Source: Marinilabiliaceae bacterium JC040
GTDB taxonomy: Bacteria; Bacteroidota; Bacteroidia; Bacteroidales; Marinifilaceae
Direction: 5' to 3'
Length of the DNA: 34,951 nucleotides
Assembly (NCBI GenBank): GCA_022496785.1
Contig: SNAP01000014.1
Coordinates: 1-34,951, forward strand
Shown here: in pieces, positions 1 to 8,072 of the stretch
Layout of the letters: each line of letters starts with the position of its first letter
Position numbering within the stretch: the stretch's first letter is position 1
The notes under the pieces: generated by a model
Told to the model about the DNA's origin: nothing
Database searches by the model: none
The model's input: only the letters and a program-made list of their open reading frames with translations
Made by a program: the position numbers and the translations under genes

Positions 1-225
1 GTGAAGGATGGAAAAAATAAAAATTCTTTCTTTATCTCTATTTATTATGATTCGACTGGAGAAATAGCGAAAAGAGCTTTATTTTCATTAAGCAAATCAT
101 GCCGTCATTTAGGATTTAATAAAGATAGTATCTATAAGTATATAAATGGTTATGATGGGAATATAGTGTATCTTACAATTATTAATAAAGAAGATAAGTA
201 TTGTTATTTAAAACCTAAAAAATAA
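1..225 (+). CDS. Hypothetical small protein, probably cut by the window edge
   Basis: The frame is open from base 1 (GTG) to a TAA at 223-225 and gives 74 residues. Because it is open at the edge, the true start may lie upstream. The product is basic and rich in Lys, Tyr and Ile. Its middle (SLSKSCRHLGF, then KDSIYKYING) has the look of a short helix-turn-helix segment of the NUMOD1 kind or of small Bacteroidota proteins with a repeated 'SLSKLC' motif, but that is a visual resemblance only. There is no signal peptide or membrane segment in the visible part. I do not recognise the family. Confidence 0.4.
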   Translation: MKDGKNKNSFFISIYYDSTGEIAKRALFSLSKSCRHLGFNKDSIYKYINGYDGNIVYLTIINKEDKYCYLKPKK

Positions 226-364
226 GATTAATAAATACAAAACTTCGTAAAGATGAAAAGAACTTTAAATCTTGTATTTAATTTTTTGGAGTCAATTTAT
301 TTTAGATGGATACTTTTCGGTTGCTATATTCATGTGTCGTAGACTTATATTATAGTTCTATTAG

Positions 365-448
365 TTATTTAATAGGAATATCTTCATCCCCTTTGAAATC
401 TTCTGTATCCAGATTCTCTTTAAGTTCTTCTTTCTGTTTACCGTAGGG
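365..448 (-). pseudogene. Possible decayed 3' end of a gene (acidic C-terminal fragment)
   Basis: On the minus strand about 27 codons are open and end at a TAA at 365-367. The translation ends in KGDEDIPIK and is Glu/Asp/Lys-rich, like the charged tail of a real protein, and its base composition is less AT-rich than the surroundings. Upstream the frame closes at once (TAA near 447) and no start codon is seen, so at best this is a remnant. The tail loosely recalls SSB-like DDIPF ends, but the last residues do not match. Chance is a serious alternative. Confidence 0.2.
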
Positions 449-507
449 TTACGTTATTTAGAATGTTTTTCTTACTTTAGTTCCTAGAATAATAAATATA
501 ACTAAAG

Positions 508-2166
508 ATGAAAAAACTTATTACAACTTTGTGTATAATCTTTGCTGCAATATCTAGTTTTGCATGTACTAATTTGATTGTTACAAAGACAGTTACAGCT
601 GATGGTTCTGTGATTATCACCTATGCTGCAGATTCTCATACAAGATATGGAACTCTTGTGCATCTTCCTGCGGGAAAACATAAACTAGGGGAGATGATTA
701 AGATTTATGAGTGGGGAAAAGACAGATATTTAGGTGAAATACCTCAAGTTCCTTATACTTTTAATGTTATAGGTAATATGAATTCTCATCAAGTAGCTAT
801 TGGTGAAACTACTTGGGGAGGTAGAAAAGAATTTAGAGATCCTGATGGTATTCTTGATTATGGTTCTTTAATTTATATTACTCTTCAAAGAGCAGCTTCT
901 GCTAGAGAGGCCATTAAAACTTATACAGATTTGGCTAATAAATATGGATATGCATCTAGTGGTGAGTCTTTGACCTTCTCTGACAAGAATGAAGCATGGA
1001 TATTAGAAATTATTTCTAAGAAACCTAAAATGGTAGATGGTAAAAATGTTAATAAAGGTGTAGTTTGGGTTGCCAGACGTATCCCTGATGGTATGATTTC
1101 TGCTCATGCGAATTGTGCTAGAATTACAAAATTTCCTAAAAATGATCCTGAAAATTGTATGTACGCTAAAGATGTGATTTCTCATGCTAGAGATTGTGGT
1201 ATTTATTCTGGAAATGATGAAGATTTTAGTTTTGCAGATACTTACGCTCCTCTTGATTTCTTGGCTTTAAGAGCTTGTGAAGCTAGAGTCTGGAGTTTCT
1301 TTAATAAGTATTCTAGCGAGGATATGTCTAAGTATCTTGATTTTGCAATGGGAGATAAGTCTAAAGCTAGAATGCCTCTTTTTGTAAAAGCAAAGAAAAA
1401 GATTTCTGTGAAAGAAGTTGCCGATATGATGCGCGACCATTATGAAGGTACGCCTATGGATATGACTAAAGATTTGGGTGCTGGAGGTAATGAGTGTCCT
1501 TATAGATGGAGACCTCTTACTTATAAAGTTGATGGTAAAGAGTATTTTAATGAAAGAGCAATTGCAACTCAGCAAACAGGTTTTTGGTTTGTTGCTCAAA
1601 GTAGAAATTTCTTACCTGATGAAGTGGGTGGTGTTTTTTGGTTTGCTGTTGATGATGCTGCTACTTCTCCTTTAACTCCTGTTTATACTTGTTCTAAGAA
1701 AATTTCTAATCATTACGCTTTAGGTAATGGTAGTATGGTTAAGTATTCTCCTACATCTATGTTTTGGTTGCAAAATAGAATTGCTCAATTTGCTTATTTA
1801 AGATACAATCAAATAGGTAAAGAGGTTAGAGAAAATCTTGATAGACATGAAGAAAAAATGATTGCTTTAGTAAAGGAGATGGATAAGAAGATGCTTAGTA
1901 CTAAGAGATATCAACGTCGTGTACGATTGTTAACTAAATTCTCTGTTAATCAGGCTGATAGATTGTTTGAGAAGTGGGAGCATTTTAGTAACTATCTATT
2001 AGTTAAGTATATTGATGGTAATACTAAGGTTCAAAATGAAGATGGTTCTTTTAAAACAAATAAAGATTCTAAAAGAATTCCTGTTTCTCCAATGCACGAT
2101 GGCTATACTAAGAAATATCTTAAAGCTATCCAAAAAGATACTGGAGATAAATTATTGATGAAGTAA
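508..2166 (+). CDS. Secreted C69-family dipeptidase
   Basis: This 552-residue protein is a peptidase family C69 (PepD-type, Ntn-hydrolase fold) dipeptidase. Residues 1-19 form a signal peptide, and the segment starting at Cys20 (CTNLIV, followed by TADGSVIITYAADSH) is the family signature, in which the cysteine becomes the N-terminal nucleophile after cleavage. The length fits Bacteroidota members. The enzyme is inferred to act in the periplasm and to release amino acids from di- or oligopeptides, in line with the other exported peptidases in this window. An alternative reading is that Cys20 is a lipoprotein cysteine, but the -3/-1 context (SSFA-C) and the family point to a catalytic one. It is monocistronic, with no clear TAnnTTTG box upstream. 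Confidence 0.9.
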   Translation: MKKLITTLCIIFAAISSFACTNLIVTKTVTADGSVIITYAADSHTRYGTLVHLPAGKHKLGEMIKIYEWGKDRYLGEIPQVPYTFNVIGNMNSHQVAIGETTWGGRKEFRDPDGILDYGSLIYITLQRAASAREAIKTYTDLANKYGYASSGESLTFSDKNEAWILEIISKKPKMVDGKNVNKGVVWVARRIPDGMISAHANCARITKFPKNDPENCMYAKDVISHARDCGIYSGNDEDFSFADTYAPLDFLALRACEARVWSFFNKYSSEDMSKYLDFAMGDKSKARMPLFVKAKKKISVKEVADMMRDHYEGTPMDMTKDLGAGGNECPYRWRPLTYKVDGKEYFNERAIATQQTGFWFVAQSRNFLPDEVGGVFWFAVDDAATSPLTPVYTCSKKISNHYALGNGSMVKYSPTSMFWLQNRIAQFAYLRYNQIGKEVRENLDRHEEKMIALVKEMDKKMLSTKRYQRRVRLLTKFSVNQADRLFEKWEHFSNYLLVKYIDGNTKVQNEDGSFKTNKDSKRIPVSPMHDGYTKKYLKAIQKDTGDKLLMK

Positions 2167-2257
2167 AATGTTATAATTATTATAAAATAATGATTATTGG
2201 TTTGTGATGTTGAATATTTTAATATATTTATACATTATTGGCTTTTTACATTTTGGT

Positions 2258-2310
2258 AATAGTTGTCGACGTATGTGGGTTTTGTTTTTTACTCGTCGAC
2301 AACTATTTTT
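2258..2310 (+). terminator. Long perfect hairpin, probable terminator
   Basis: A 14-bp perfect inverted repeat (2258-2271 with 2294-2307) encloses a 22-nt, T-rich loop and is followed by TTT. It lies about 90 nt after the dipeptidase stop and just upstream of the -33 element of the aspartate kinase promoter, so it would insulate the two units. The arm contains GTCGAC and is more GC-rich than its surroundings. Confidence 0.6.
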
Positions 2311-2332
2311 ATTTGATAACTTTTTGTTATAA

Positions 2333-2363
2333 TTTGCACATATTGAATTGTTTTATATCTTTG
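2333..2363 (+). promoter_or_regulatory. Bacteroidota-type promoter of the aspartate kinase-methionine operon
   Basis: TTTG at 2333-2336 (-33) and TATCTTTG at 2356-2363 (-7, consensus TAnnTTTG) are separated by 19 nt, the normal spacing for the Bacteroidota housekeeping sigma factor. The inferred start is near 2369, which leaves a leader of about 255 nt before the aspartate kinase. Confidence 0.75.
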
Positions 2364-2372
2364 TAAAACACT

Positions 2373-2390
2373 TTTAGGACTTTTCCTAAA
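2373..2390 (+). promoter_or_regulatory. 5'-end stem-loop of the leader transcript
   Basis: TTTAGGA and TCCTAAA form a 7-bp stem around a CTTT loop at the very 5' end of the predicted transcript. It may protect the RNA end. It is not followed by a U-tract, so I do not read it as a terminator. Confidence 0.5.
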
Positions 2391-2413
2391 TATTTAATCT
2401 ATAAAATATAGTT

Positions 2414-2524
2414 ATGAAACTGATTAACAATCTTACTTTAATGCAAATGCGTGATATGTCTTCAATGAAGATGTATACTGTCATGCATAAGCGTAAGATT
2501 GAGTCTTTTATTTATCAGTTATAA
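2414..2524 (+). CDS. Methionine-rich leader peptide (36 aa)
   Basis: ATG at 2414 opens a 36-codon frame ending in TAA at 2522-2524. Seven residues are Met (positions 1, 10, 12, 15, 18, 20 and 24), with the cluster LMQMRDMSSMKM in the middle. It lies about 45 nt after the predicted transcription start and about 100 nt before the aspartate kinase of a methionine-pathway operon. Its stop codon touches the downstream arm of a hairpin. Position, composition and overlapping RNA pairings are those of an amino-acid leader peptide: ribosomes short of Met-tRNA would slow in the Met cluster. I know of no named family for it. That the ORF is translated is inference. Confidence 0.65.
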   Translation: MKLINNLTLMQMRDMSSMKMYTVMHKRKIESFIYQL

Positions 2525-2606
2525 ATCTTACGCGACTATATTCGAATTTCAATAAATTCTCAAAACTGATTTTATTCTTATATCAACTAGTGTGATTTTT
2601 TCATAC
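2418..2606 (+). promoter_or_regulatory. Candidate attenuator with mutually exclusive pairings
   Basis: Arm A (AACTGAT 2418-2424 and AATCTTAC 2429-2436) can pair as one interrupted stem with ATCAGTT (2514-2520) and GTAAGATT (2493-2500). The segment GCGTAAGATT (2491-2500) can instead form 10 bp with AATCTTACGC (2524-2533). ATCAGTT can also pair with a second AACTGAT (2564-2570). Further small stems lie at 2544-2549/2554-2559 and at 2588-2594/2602-2608, the last just before the aspartate kinase start. These alternatives overlap the Met-rich ORF. There is no good U-tract, so control could be Rho-dependent or translational rather than intrinsic termination. Confidence 0.55.
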
Positions 2607-2625
2607 TAATAATATTCTTATATAC

Positions 2626-3987
2626 ATGAATAAAGTAGTAGTTAAATTCGGAGGTTCTAACCTTCGAAACGGGAAAGATATATCCAAAATTTTAGATATT
2701 ATTATAGATTATGGTAATGATACAATTGTAGTATTATCAGCTGTTTATGGCTTAACAGATGAGCTAAATAATGCTTGTTTAGAGGCAAAATACGATTTTT
2801 CTTCAATTGATAATAACTGTGTTAAAATTTCTAATAGAGTTTTATCTCTTATTATTAATGTCTTTTATAAAGATTTGTTTAAGAGAGAGTTTAATAAACA
2901 ATTAGATTTGAAAATTGAATCTTTAAAAAGAAAATTAAAGATTATTTCTAAAGATAAACTTATTGATGAGCAAGTTCGTGATGAAATTCTATCTATAGGT
3001 GAATCTATTTCTGTGGCTATTTTTCATTTTGCCCTTCTTGATAGAGGTGTTAAAAATGTGGTTAGATATCCTAGTGATATAGGCTTGTTTACTAATAATG
3101 TAAATAGTGTGGCAAGTATAAATCTTTCTAAGTCTAAATTCTATGTTTCTGAATTGAATAATATAAATTCAATTGTTATTGTTCCTGGTTTTTTTGGAGT
3201 GTCTGATGATAATAAGATTAATCTTATTGGAAGAGGGGGAACGGATTATTCTGCTTCGGCAATAGCTTATTGTGTGAAAGCTAAATATCTTGATATATGG
3301 AAGGATGTGGATGGCTTTTGTACTGCTGATCCGAAACTTGTAGAGAATACTCAAACAATTACAAATTTATCTTATAAAGAGGCTTCTGAACTTGCATATT
3401 TTGGTGCTAGTATTTTGCATCCTAAGTCGATTGAGCCAGTACAGGAATTAGATATTCCTACTAGAATTTTTAATGTTAATAGGGCAGATATTTGTAAGCC
3501 TGCAAGTGTTATTTATAAGGATTCTGTTGCAGATTGTGTGAAAAGCGTAACCTATAATAATAGTATAGGTATAGTGAAATTGAAAGGTGCAGATTTAGGT
3601 GGAGAAAAGAGTATTTTATCTGATGTGACTAAGATTCTGAGTTTACATGGCATTAATATACTTTCAGTTTTAACTTCTCAAACGTCAATTAATTTAATCT
3701 TGAATAATGAAGATATAAGTAGAGTTCAGTCTCTTATAAAATCGATTAATAATTCATTTATCAGAGAGGTAGATATAATTAGCGATTTATGTTTATTGGC
3801 TATTGTTGGTGAAAATATAAATAAGCTTTCTGCTATGTTCAACAAGATTACTAAAACTTTAAATTTTAATAATATTCCTGTGAATATTTTTTCGTTTGGA
3901 GCATCAGATGTGTCTACTTATTTAATAGTAAATACTAAGTATTATAAGAAATCGTTGCAATTAATTCATTCACTAATAATCAAATAA
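2626..3987 (+). CDS. lysC: Aspartate kinase, monofunctional, with ACT domains
   Basis: This enzyme phosphorylates aspartate, the first step towards homoserine, methionine, threonine and lysine. The amino-acid-kinase domain carries KFGGS (residues 7-11), VPGFFG (186-191), GRGGTDYSA (202-210) and the DVDGFCTADP segment (227-236). Two ACT domains follow (about 312-375 and 387-450), the second with FGASDVS. The protein resembles the kinase half of the fused ThrA-type enzyme common in Bacteroidota, but here it ends at 453 residues and the dehydrogenase is a separate gene four positions along. The ACT domains imply feedback inhibition, with the effector unknown. The next gene begins 2 nt after the stop. 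The symbol is a family label, since lysC and thrA-type kinases cannot be separated by eye. Confidence 0.93.
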   Translation: MNKVVVKFGGSNLRNGKDISKILDIIIDYGNDTIVVLSAVYGLTDELNNACLEAKYDFSSIDNNCVKISNRVLSLIINVFYKDLFKREFNKQLDLKIESLKRKLKIISKDKLIDEQVRDEILSIGESISVAIFHFALLDRGVKNVVRYPSDIGLFTNNVNSVASINLSKSKFYVSELNNINSIVIVPGFFGVSDDNKINLIGRGGTDYSASAIAYCVKAKYLDIWKDVDGFCTADPKLVENTQTITNLSYKEASELAYFGASILHPKSIEPVQELDIPTRIFNVNRADICKPASVIYKDSVADCVKSVTYNNSIGIVKLKGADLGGEKSILSDVTKILSLHGINILSVLTSQTSINLILNNEDISRVQSLIKSINNSFIREVDIISDLCLLAIVGENINKLSAMFNKITKTLNFNNIPVNIFSFGASDVSTYLIVNTKYYKKSLQLIHSLIIK

Positions 3988-3989
3988 TT

Positions 3990-5312
3990 ATGAAAACTCA
4001 AAGATTCGAAACTTTACAAGTACATGGAGGATATTCTCCAGAGAAAACAACAAATTCTATTTCAACTCCTATTTATCAATCTTCTTGCTATACTTTTAAT
4101 GATACAGAGCACGCTAAAAAATTATTTAAACTAGAGGAGTTTGGTAATATTTATACTCGTTTAATGAATCCTACTACAGATGTTTTTGAAAAGAGAATAG
4201 CTGAATTAGAAGGTGGCTCAGGTGCTTTAGCTGTATCTTCAGGTATGGCTGCACAATTTATTGCTCTTAATAATATTTTAGAGAGTGGAGACAATTTTGT
4301 AACATCTCCTTTCGTATATGGTGGTAGTCATAATCAATTTAAAGTGAGTTTTAAAAGATTCGGAATTGATGCCAGATTTGCTTTATCGGATTCCGTTGCC
4401 GATATGGAATCTTTAATAGATGATAAAACTAAAGCTCTTTTTGTGGAAAGTATTGGTAATCCGGGTTTTAGTATCCCTGATTTTAAGGCTTTAGCAGAAT
4501 TAGCTAAGAAATATGATATCCCTTTTGTTGTTGATAATACTTTCGGTGCTGCAGGTTTTCTTATTAAGCCTATAGAATTTGGTGCTAATATAGTTGTTGA
4601 AGCTGCCACTAAGTGGATATGTGGACATGGTACTTCTATTGGTGGTGTTATTGTTGATGGTGGAAATTTTAATTGGGGGAATGGAAAGTTTCCTTGTATT
4701 TCTGAACCTTCTTCTAGTTATCATGGTTTTAATTTCTGGGAAAATTTAGGTGAAGATTGTCCTTTAGGTAATATAGCTTATATAACAAAGGCACGTGTTG
4801 AAGGTTTAAGAGATTTTGGTCCTTGTATTAGTCCTTTTAATTCTTTTTTACTTGTGCAAGGATTAGAGACTCTTTCTTTACGAGTAGAGCGTACTGTTGA
4901 GAATAGTCTTTTGCTAGCGAATTGGTTGGAATCTTTACCTGAAGTTGAAAAAGTTAATTATCCAGGTTTAGAGTCTAGTTCTTATCATGCGTTAGCAAAA
5001 CAATATTTTAAGAGAGGTTATGGAGGTGTTTTAAGTGTTGTTTTTAAGGGAAGTAAAGAGTTTACAAGTCGTTTTGTAGATAATCTAGAATTGATTTCAC
5101 ATTTAACTAATGTTGGAGATGTAAGGACTTTGATTGTTCAACCTTCTGCTACAACTCACCAGCAATTAAGTGATGCGGATCAGTTATCTGCTGGTGTAGA
5201 ACCTAGTATGTTAAGGATTTCTTTAGGTATTGAGCATATAGAAGATATAAAAGATGATATTTTGAAATCTTTAAGTAAAACTAAAAAGGAATTAGGAGAA
5301 TATGGCTTATAG
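3990..5312 (+). CDS. metY: O-acetylhomoserine sulfhydrylase
   Basis: A PLP enzyme of the Cys/Met metabolism family, 440 residues. It makes homocysteine (or methionine with methanethiol) from O-acetylhomoserine and sulfide. PLP-binding residues are visible: VVDNTF (Asp182) and the Schiff-base lysine in AATKW (Lys208). The long C-terminal motif with TTHQQLSD and LRISLGIEHIEDI is typical of MetY rather than of cystathionine enzymes, as is the length of more than 420 residues. The enzyme is cytoplasmic. It is second in the operon and overlaps metX, the gene making its substrate, by 11 nt, which suggests translational coupling. Confidence 0.95.
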   Translation: MKTQRFETLQVHGGYSPEKTTNSISTPIYQSSCYTFNDTEHAKKLFKLEEFGNIYTRLMNPTTDVFEKRIAELEGGSGALAVSSGMAAQFIALNNILESGDNFVTSPFVYGGSHNQFKVSFKRFGIDARFALSDSVADMESLIDDKTKALFVESIGNPGFSIPDFKALAELAKKYDIPFVVDNTFGAAGFLIKPIEFGANIVVEAATKWICGHGTSIGGVIVDGGNFNWGNGKFPCISEPSSSYHGFNFWENLGEDCPLGNIAYITKARVEGLRDFGPCISPFNSFLLVQGLETLSLRVERTVENSLLLANWLESLPEVEKVNYPGLESSSYHALAKQYFKRGYGGVLSVVFKGSKEFTSRFVDNLELISHLTNVGDVRTLIVQPSATTHQQLSDADQLSAGVEPSMLRISLGIEHIEDIKDDILKSLSKTKKELGEYGL

Positions 5313-6318
5313 TGTTTTTGAATATGAAGATGTTTTTCATTTAGAATCGGGGGAGTCTTTCCCCGATTTGAAGATTGCCTATCATACTTTTGGTAATTTA
5401 TCTAGTGATTCTAAGATTGTTTGGGTGTGTCATAATTTGACAGCTAATTCAGACCCAACAGATTGGTGGAGTGGCATTTTTGGAGAGGGTAAATTGTTTA
5501 ATCCAGATGAGTATTTTATTATATGTGCTAATATTATCGGATCTCCTTATGGTTCAACTTCTCCTTTGTCGATTAATACTTTTAATAATTGTAAGTGGTT
5601 CAGAGATTTTCCTCTTGTATCTATTAGAGATATGGTTAGAGCTCATATACTTCTTGCAGATTATCTTTCTATTAATAATATAGATTATTTAATAGGAGCT
5701 TCAATTGGTGGTTTTCAGGCTATTGAATGGTCGATAATGGATGCAGATAGAATTAAGAATTTAATTTTAATAGCTAGTTCTGTTAGTGCAAGTCCTTGGT
5801 TAATAGCTAGTAATACTTCTCAAAGATTGTCTATTGAATCAGATTCATCTTTTTATGAAGATATAGAAACTGGAGGTTTAATAGGGCTTAAAGCTGCTAG
5901 ATCTATTGCTTTGCTAACTTATAGATGTAGTTCTAAATACAATAGTAGTCAACTTGAGAGTGATGATTCTAAATTGTCTGATTTTAAAGCAGATTCATAT
6001 CAAAGGTATCAAGGAGATAAATTAGTAAAGAGGTTTAATGCTTATTCATATTATTGTTTAACAAAAACACTAGATACTCATAATATTTCTAGAAATAGGA
6101 ATAGTTTTGAGAGGGTTTTATCTGATATCAATGCTAATTCTTTAATTGTTGGAATCTCATCTGATATTTTATTCCCTATTGAAGAACAATTATTTATTGC
6201 AGAAAAGATGAATAATGCTGTTTATCGACAAATTAATACAGATTCTGGTCATGATGGGTTTCTAATTGAGGTTGATTGTCTTAGAAAAATAATTAAAGAT
6301 TTTATTGATGGAAAATAG
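5302..6318 (+). CDS. metX: Homoserine O-acetyltransferase
   Basis: An alpha/beta-hydrolase that acetylates homoserine with acetyl-CoA, supplying MetY. The nucleophile elbow is GASIGG (Ser134) where most homologues have GGSMGG. The acid is in SSDILFP and the base in DSGHDGF near the C-terminus. The N-terminal pattern AYHTFGNLSS and VCHNLTANSD is that of MetX. Its 338 residues lie near the lower end of the family range. The start at 5302 is preceded by AGGAGA, one of the few Shine-Dalgarno-like sequences here, inside the end of metY. The stop overlaps the start of hom. Confidence 0.94.
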   Translation: MAYSVFEYEDVFHLESGESFPDLKIAYHTFGNLSSDSKIVWVCHNLTANSDPTDWWSGIFGEGKLFNPDEYFIICANIIGSPYGSTSPLSINTFNNCKWFRDFPLVSIRDMVRAHILLADYLSINNIDYLIGASIGGFQAIEWSIMDADRIKNLILIASSVSASPWLIASNTSQRLSIESDSSFYEDIETGGLIGLKAARSIALLTYRCSSKYNSSQLESDDSKLSDFKADSYQRYQGDKLVKRFNAYSYYCLTKTLDTHNISRNRNSFERVLSDINANSLIVGISSDILFPIEEQLFIAEKMNNAVYRQINTDSGHDGFLIEVDCLRKIIKDFIDGK

Positions 6319-7489
6319 TAAAGTAAATATTGGCCTATTCGGTTTTGGAACAGTTGGAGAGGGATTGTATAATATCTTGAAGACTGATAGTAAATATTGT
6401 TTTAGAAATATATGTGTTAAGAATGAAAATAAGAAGCGTTCAGTGGATATTTCCAATATTTTGTCTACAAGGAGTAGAATAATTAATAATTCAAATATAA
6501 ATCTTATAGTAGAGTTAATTGATGATTGTGTGGTTTCGTATGAGATTGTTAAATCGTCTTTATTGAAGGGTAAGAATGTTGTATCTGCTAATAAAAAGAT
6601 GATTGCATATAATTTAAAAGAGATTATTAATCTTCAAAAAGATAATGGAGGAACGCTTTTGTATGAAGCTTCTTCTTGTGGTAGTATTCCTATAATTAAA
6701 TGTTTAGAAGAGTCTTATGGCACATCTATTGAGTCTATTTCAGGGATATTTAATGGATCTTCAAATTATATATTGTCAAAATTGTTCTCTGAAGATATAG
6801 ATTATGAGTATGCTTTGAACCTGGCACAGGAGAGAGGGTTTGCAGAATCGAATCCTTTATCAGATGTTGGAGGTTTTGATTCTTTATATAAATTAGTGAT
6901 TATTTCTTATCATGCTTTTGGCGTGATTGCTAATCCTGATGATATTTGTGTTTTTGGTATTTCAAATATTAGAATAGATGATGTTAAGTTTGCTAAGAAG
7001 CATGGATGTAAAATTAAATTGATAGCTAGTTCTAGGATTATTGATAATAAGATATGTATGTCTGTTTTCCCCAAATTAATACCTAGTTCAAATGATTTGT
7101 ATTCTGTTGAAAATGAATATAATGCAGTTTTGATAGATGGAAAGTATTTTGATAATCATTATTTATCAGGTAAGGGAGCAGGTGCAAAACCTACAAGTGC
7201 AGCAGTAATATCGGATATTGTTTCTATTTCAAAGGGATATAGGTATTCAAATTGTAAAATAGATGAATCGCTTAAACTATCTAATGATTTTATCTTGCGT
7301 ATATATTTAAGATTTAATTGCATAAAAGATATTGCTGCATTCAATTTTGTTGATACTATTGAGATTTTTAATGGTAGTGCTACGAATTATATTATTGGTG
7401 ATATTTATATCTCAGATTTATTGTTGCTAAAAAAAATAATTGAAGATAATGATCTGTTTATTATGTCTTTAGAGGATGTGAATTTGTAA
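6308..7489 (+). CDS. hom: Homoserine dehydrogenase, monofunctional
   Basis: It reduces aspartate semialdehyde to homoserine with NAD(P)H. The Rossmann motif GFGTVG is at residues 12-17 and the substrate region has SDVGGFDSLYKL with the catalytic lysine. The motif SGKGAGAKPTSAAVISDIV is diagnostic. I take ATG 6308 as the start (MENSKVNIG, 393 residues); an in-frame TTG lies 3 nt upstream. About 80 residues follow the catalytic domain and may be a degenerate ACT-like tail; no clear ACT motif is visible. It overlaps metX by 11 nt and ends the operon. In many Bacteroidota this domain is fused to aspartate kinase, so the split pair here is a variation. Confidence 0.92.
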   Translation: MENSKVNIGLFGFGTVGEGLYNILKTDSKYCFRNICVKNENKKRSVDISNILSTRSRIINNSNINLIVELIDDCVVSYEIVKSSLLKGKNVVSANKKMIAYNLKEIINLQKDNGGTLLYEASSCGSIPIIKCLEESYGTSIESISGIFNGSSNYILSKLFSEDIDYEYALNLAQERGFAESNPLSDVGGFDSLYKLVIISYHAFGVIANPDDICVFGISNIRIDDVKFAKKHGCKIKLIASSRIIDNKICMSVFPKLIPSSNDLYSVENEYNAVLIDGKYFDNHYLSGKGAGAKPTSAAVISDIVSISKGYRYSNCKIDESLKLSNDFILRIYLRFNCIKDIAAFNFVDTIEIFNGSATNYIIGDIYISDLLLLKKIIEDNDLFIMSLEDVNL

Positions 7490-7583
7490 TATTATTGATA
7501 AAGTATTTAATTTGAGATTGAGTATTGACTTCCTTTTGAGAAGGCTTATTGTTTGATATTAAAAGTATTGCGTTCGCATAATA

Positions 7584-7615
7584 TTTTAGGAGATTTATGT
7601 GGAAATCTCCTAAAA
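7584..7615 (+). terminator. Terminator hairpin after hom
   Basis: A 13-bp perfect stem (7584-7596 with 7603-7615) closes a 6-nt loop, ATGTGG. It lies between hom and a convergent minus-strand gene and can serve both directions. Only a short A/T stretch follows, so its U-tract is weak. Confidence 0.7.
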
Positions 7616-7704
7616 GTCTAAATTTGATATTAGAGCATAATTTTCTACAATAAAATATAGTAATATCACAATGATTTTAGAAAGATATATGATATTCTTA
7701 AAAC

Positions 7705-7998
7705 TTATTCTTCTATCTTAATTGTTTGAATACCATTGATTTCTATTATTGATATTGAACTACATTTTATAGATAAATTTTTATCTGTTTGCTTAATATT
7801 TAATGTACTGTCGTTAGATATGTTTTCTTTTAAAAACTTAAGTACTCTATATTCTCCTTCTAATTTTCCACAGTTTTTACCTATAATGTATCTATTTTGA
7901 ATTTGATAGTATAATATAAAGGAGGTAAGGACTATGCCGCATATAAAAGATATTAGACATAGTATGATAGTAAGTTTCTTGTTATTTAGTTGTTTCAT
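7705..7998 (-). CDS. Small single-pass membrane protein, unknown
   Basis: A 97-residue protein with a basic N-terminus (MKQLNNKK), one hydrophobic segment (about residues 9-30), then a polar region of Lys, Asn, Ile and Ser ending in a Glu-rich tail. This looks like a membrane-anchored or exported small protein of type II topology. I do not recognise the family. It lies downstream of the Bor-like lipoprotein gene on the same strand, but a strong terminator separates them, so expression may depend on read-through or on an unseen promoter. Confidence 0.6.
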   Translation of the reverse strand: MKQLNNKKLTIILCLISFICGIVLTSFILYYQIQNRYIIGKNCGKLEGEYRVLKFLKENISNDSTLNIKQTDKNLSIKCSSISIIEINGIQTIKIEE

Positions 7999-8034
7999 TT
8001 TATTTGTATTGTTGATTTTTATATAAATATAAAA

Positions 8035-8062
8035 AAAGTCTACTTAATTTTAAGTAGACTTT
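8035..8062 (-). terminator. Intrinsic terminator of the Bor-like gene
   Basis: A 12-bp perfect stem (8035-8046 with 8051-8062) and a 4-nt loop. Read on the minus strand it runs into an uninterrupted T-tract from the A-run at 8031-8037. It sits 10 nt after the lipoprotein stop codon. Confidence 0.85.
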
Positions 8063-8072
8063 ATATAATCTA

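Noticed and set aside
253-342. A 29-codon plus-strand ORF (MKRTLNLVFNF...) before the dipeptidase gene
   Set aside because: It is hydrophobic by AT-richness rather than clearly a helix, has no promoter or terminator of its own, and resembles nothing I know.
1003-1599. Minus-strand frames opposite the C69 dipeptidase gene
   Set aside because: They are antisense shadows of a well-supported gene, with low-complexity Ile/Phe/Ser composition. The same was true of the opposite-strand frames over metY, argS, dcp and others.
2340-2625. SAM or cobalamin riboswitch in the lysC leader
   Set aside because: None of the conserved cores I can recognise (SAM-I/II family, B12 box) is present; the Met-rich ORF and alternative stems explain the leader better.
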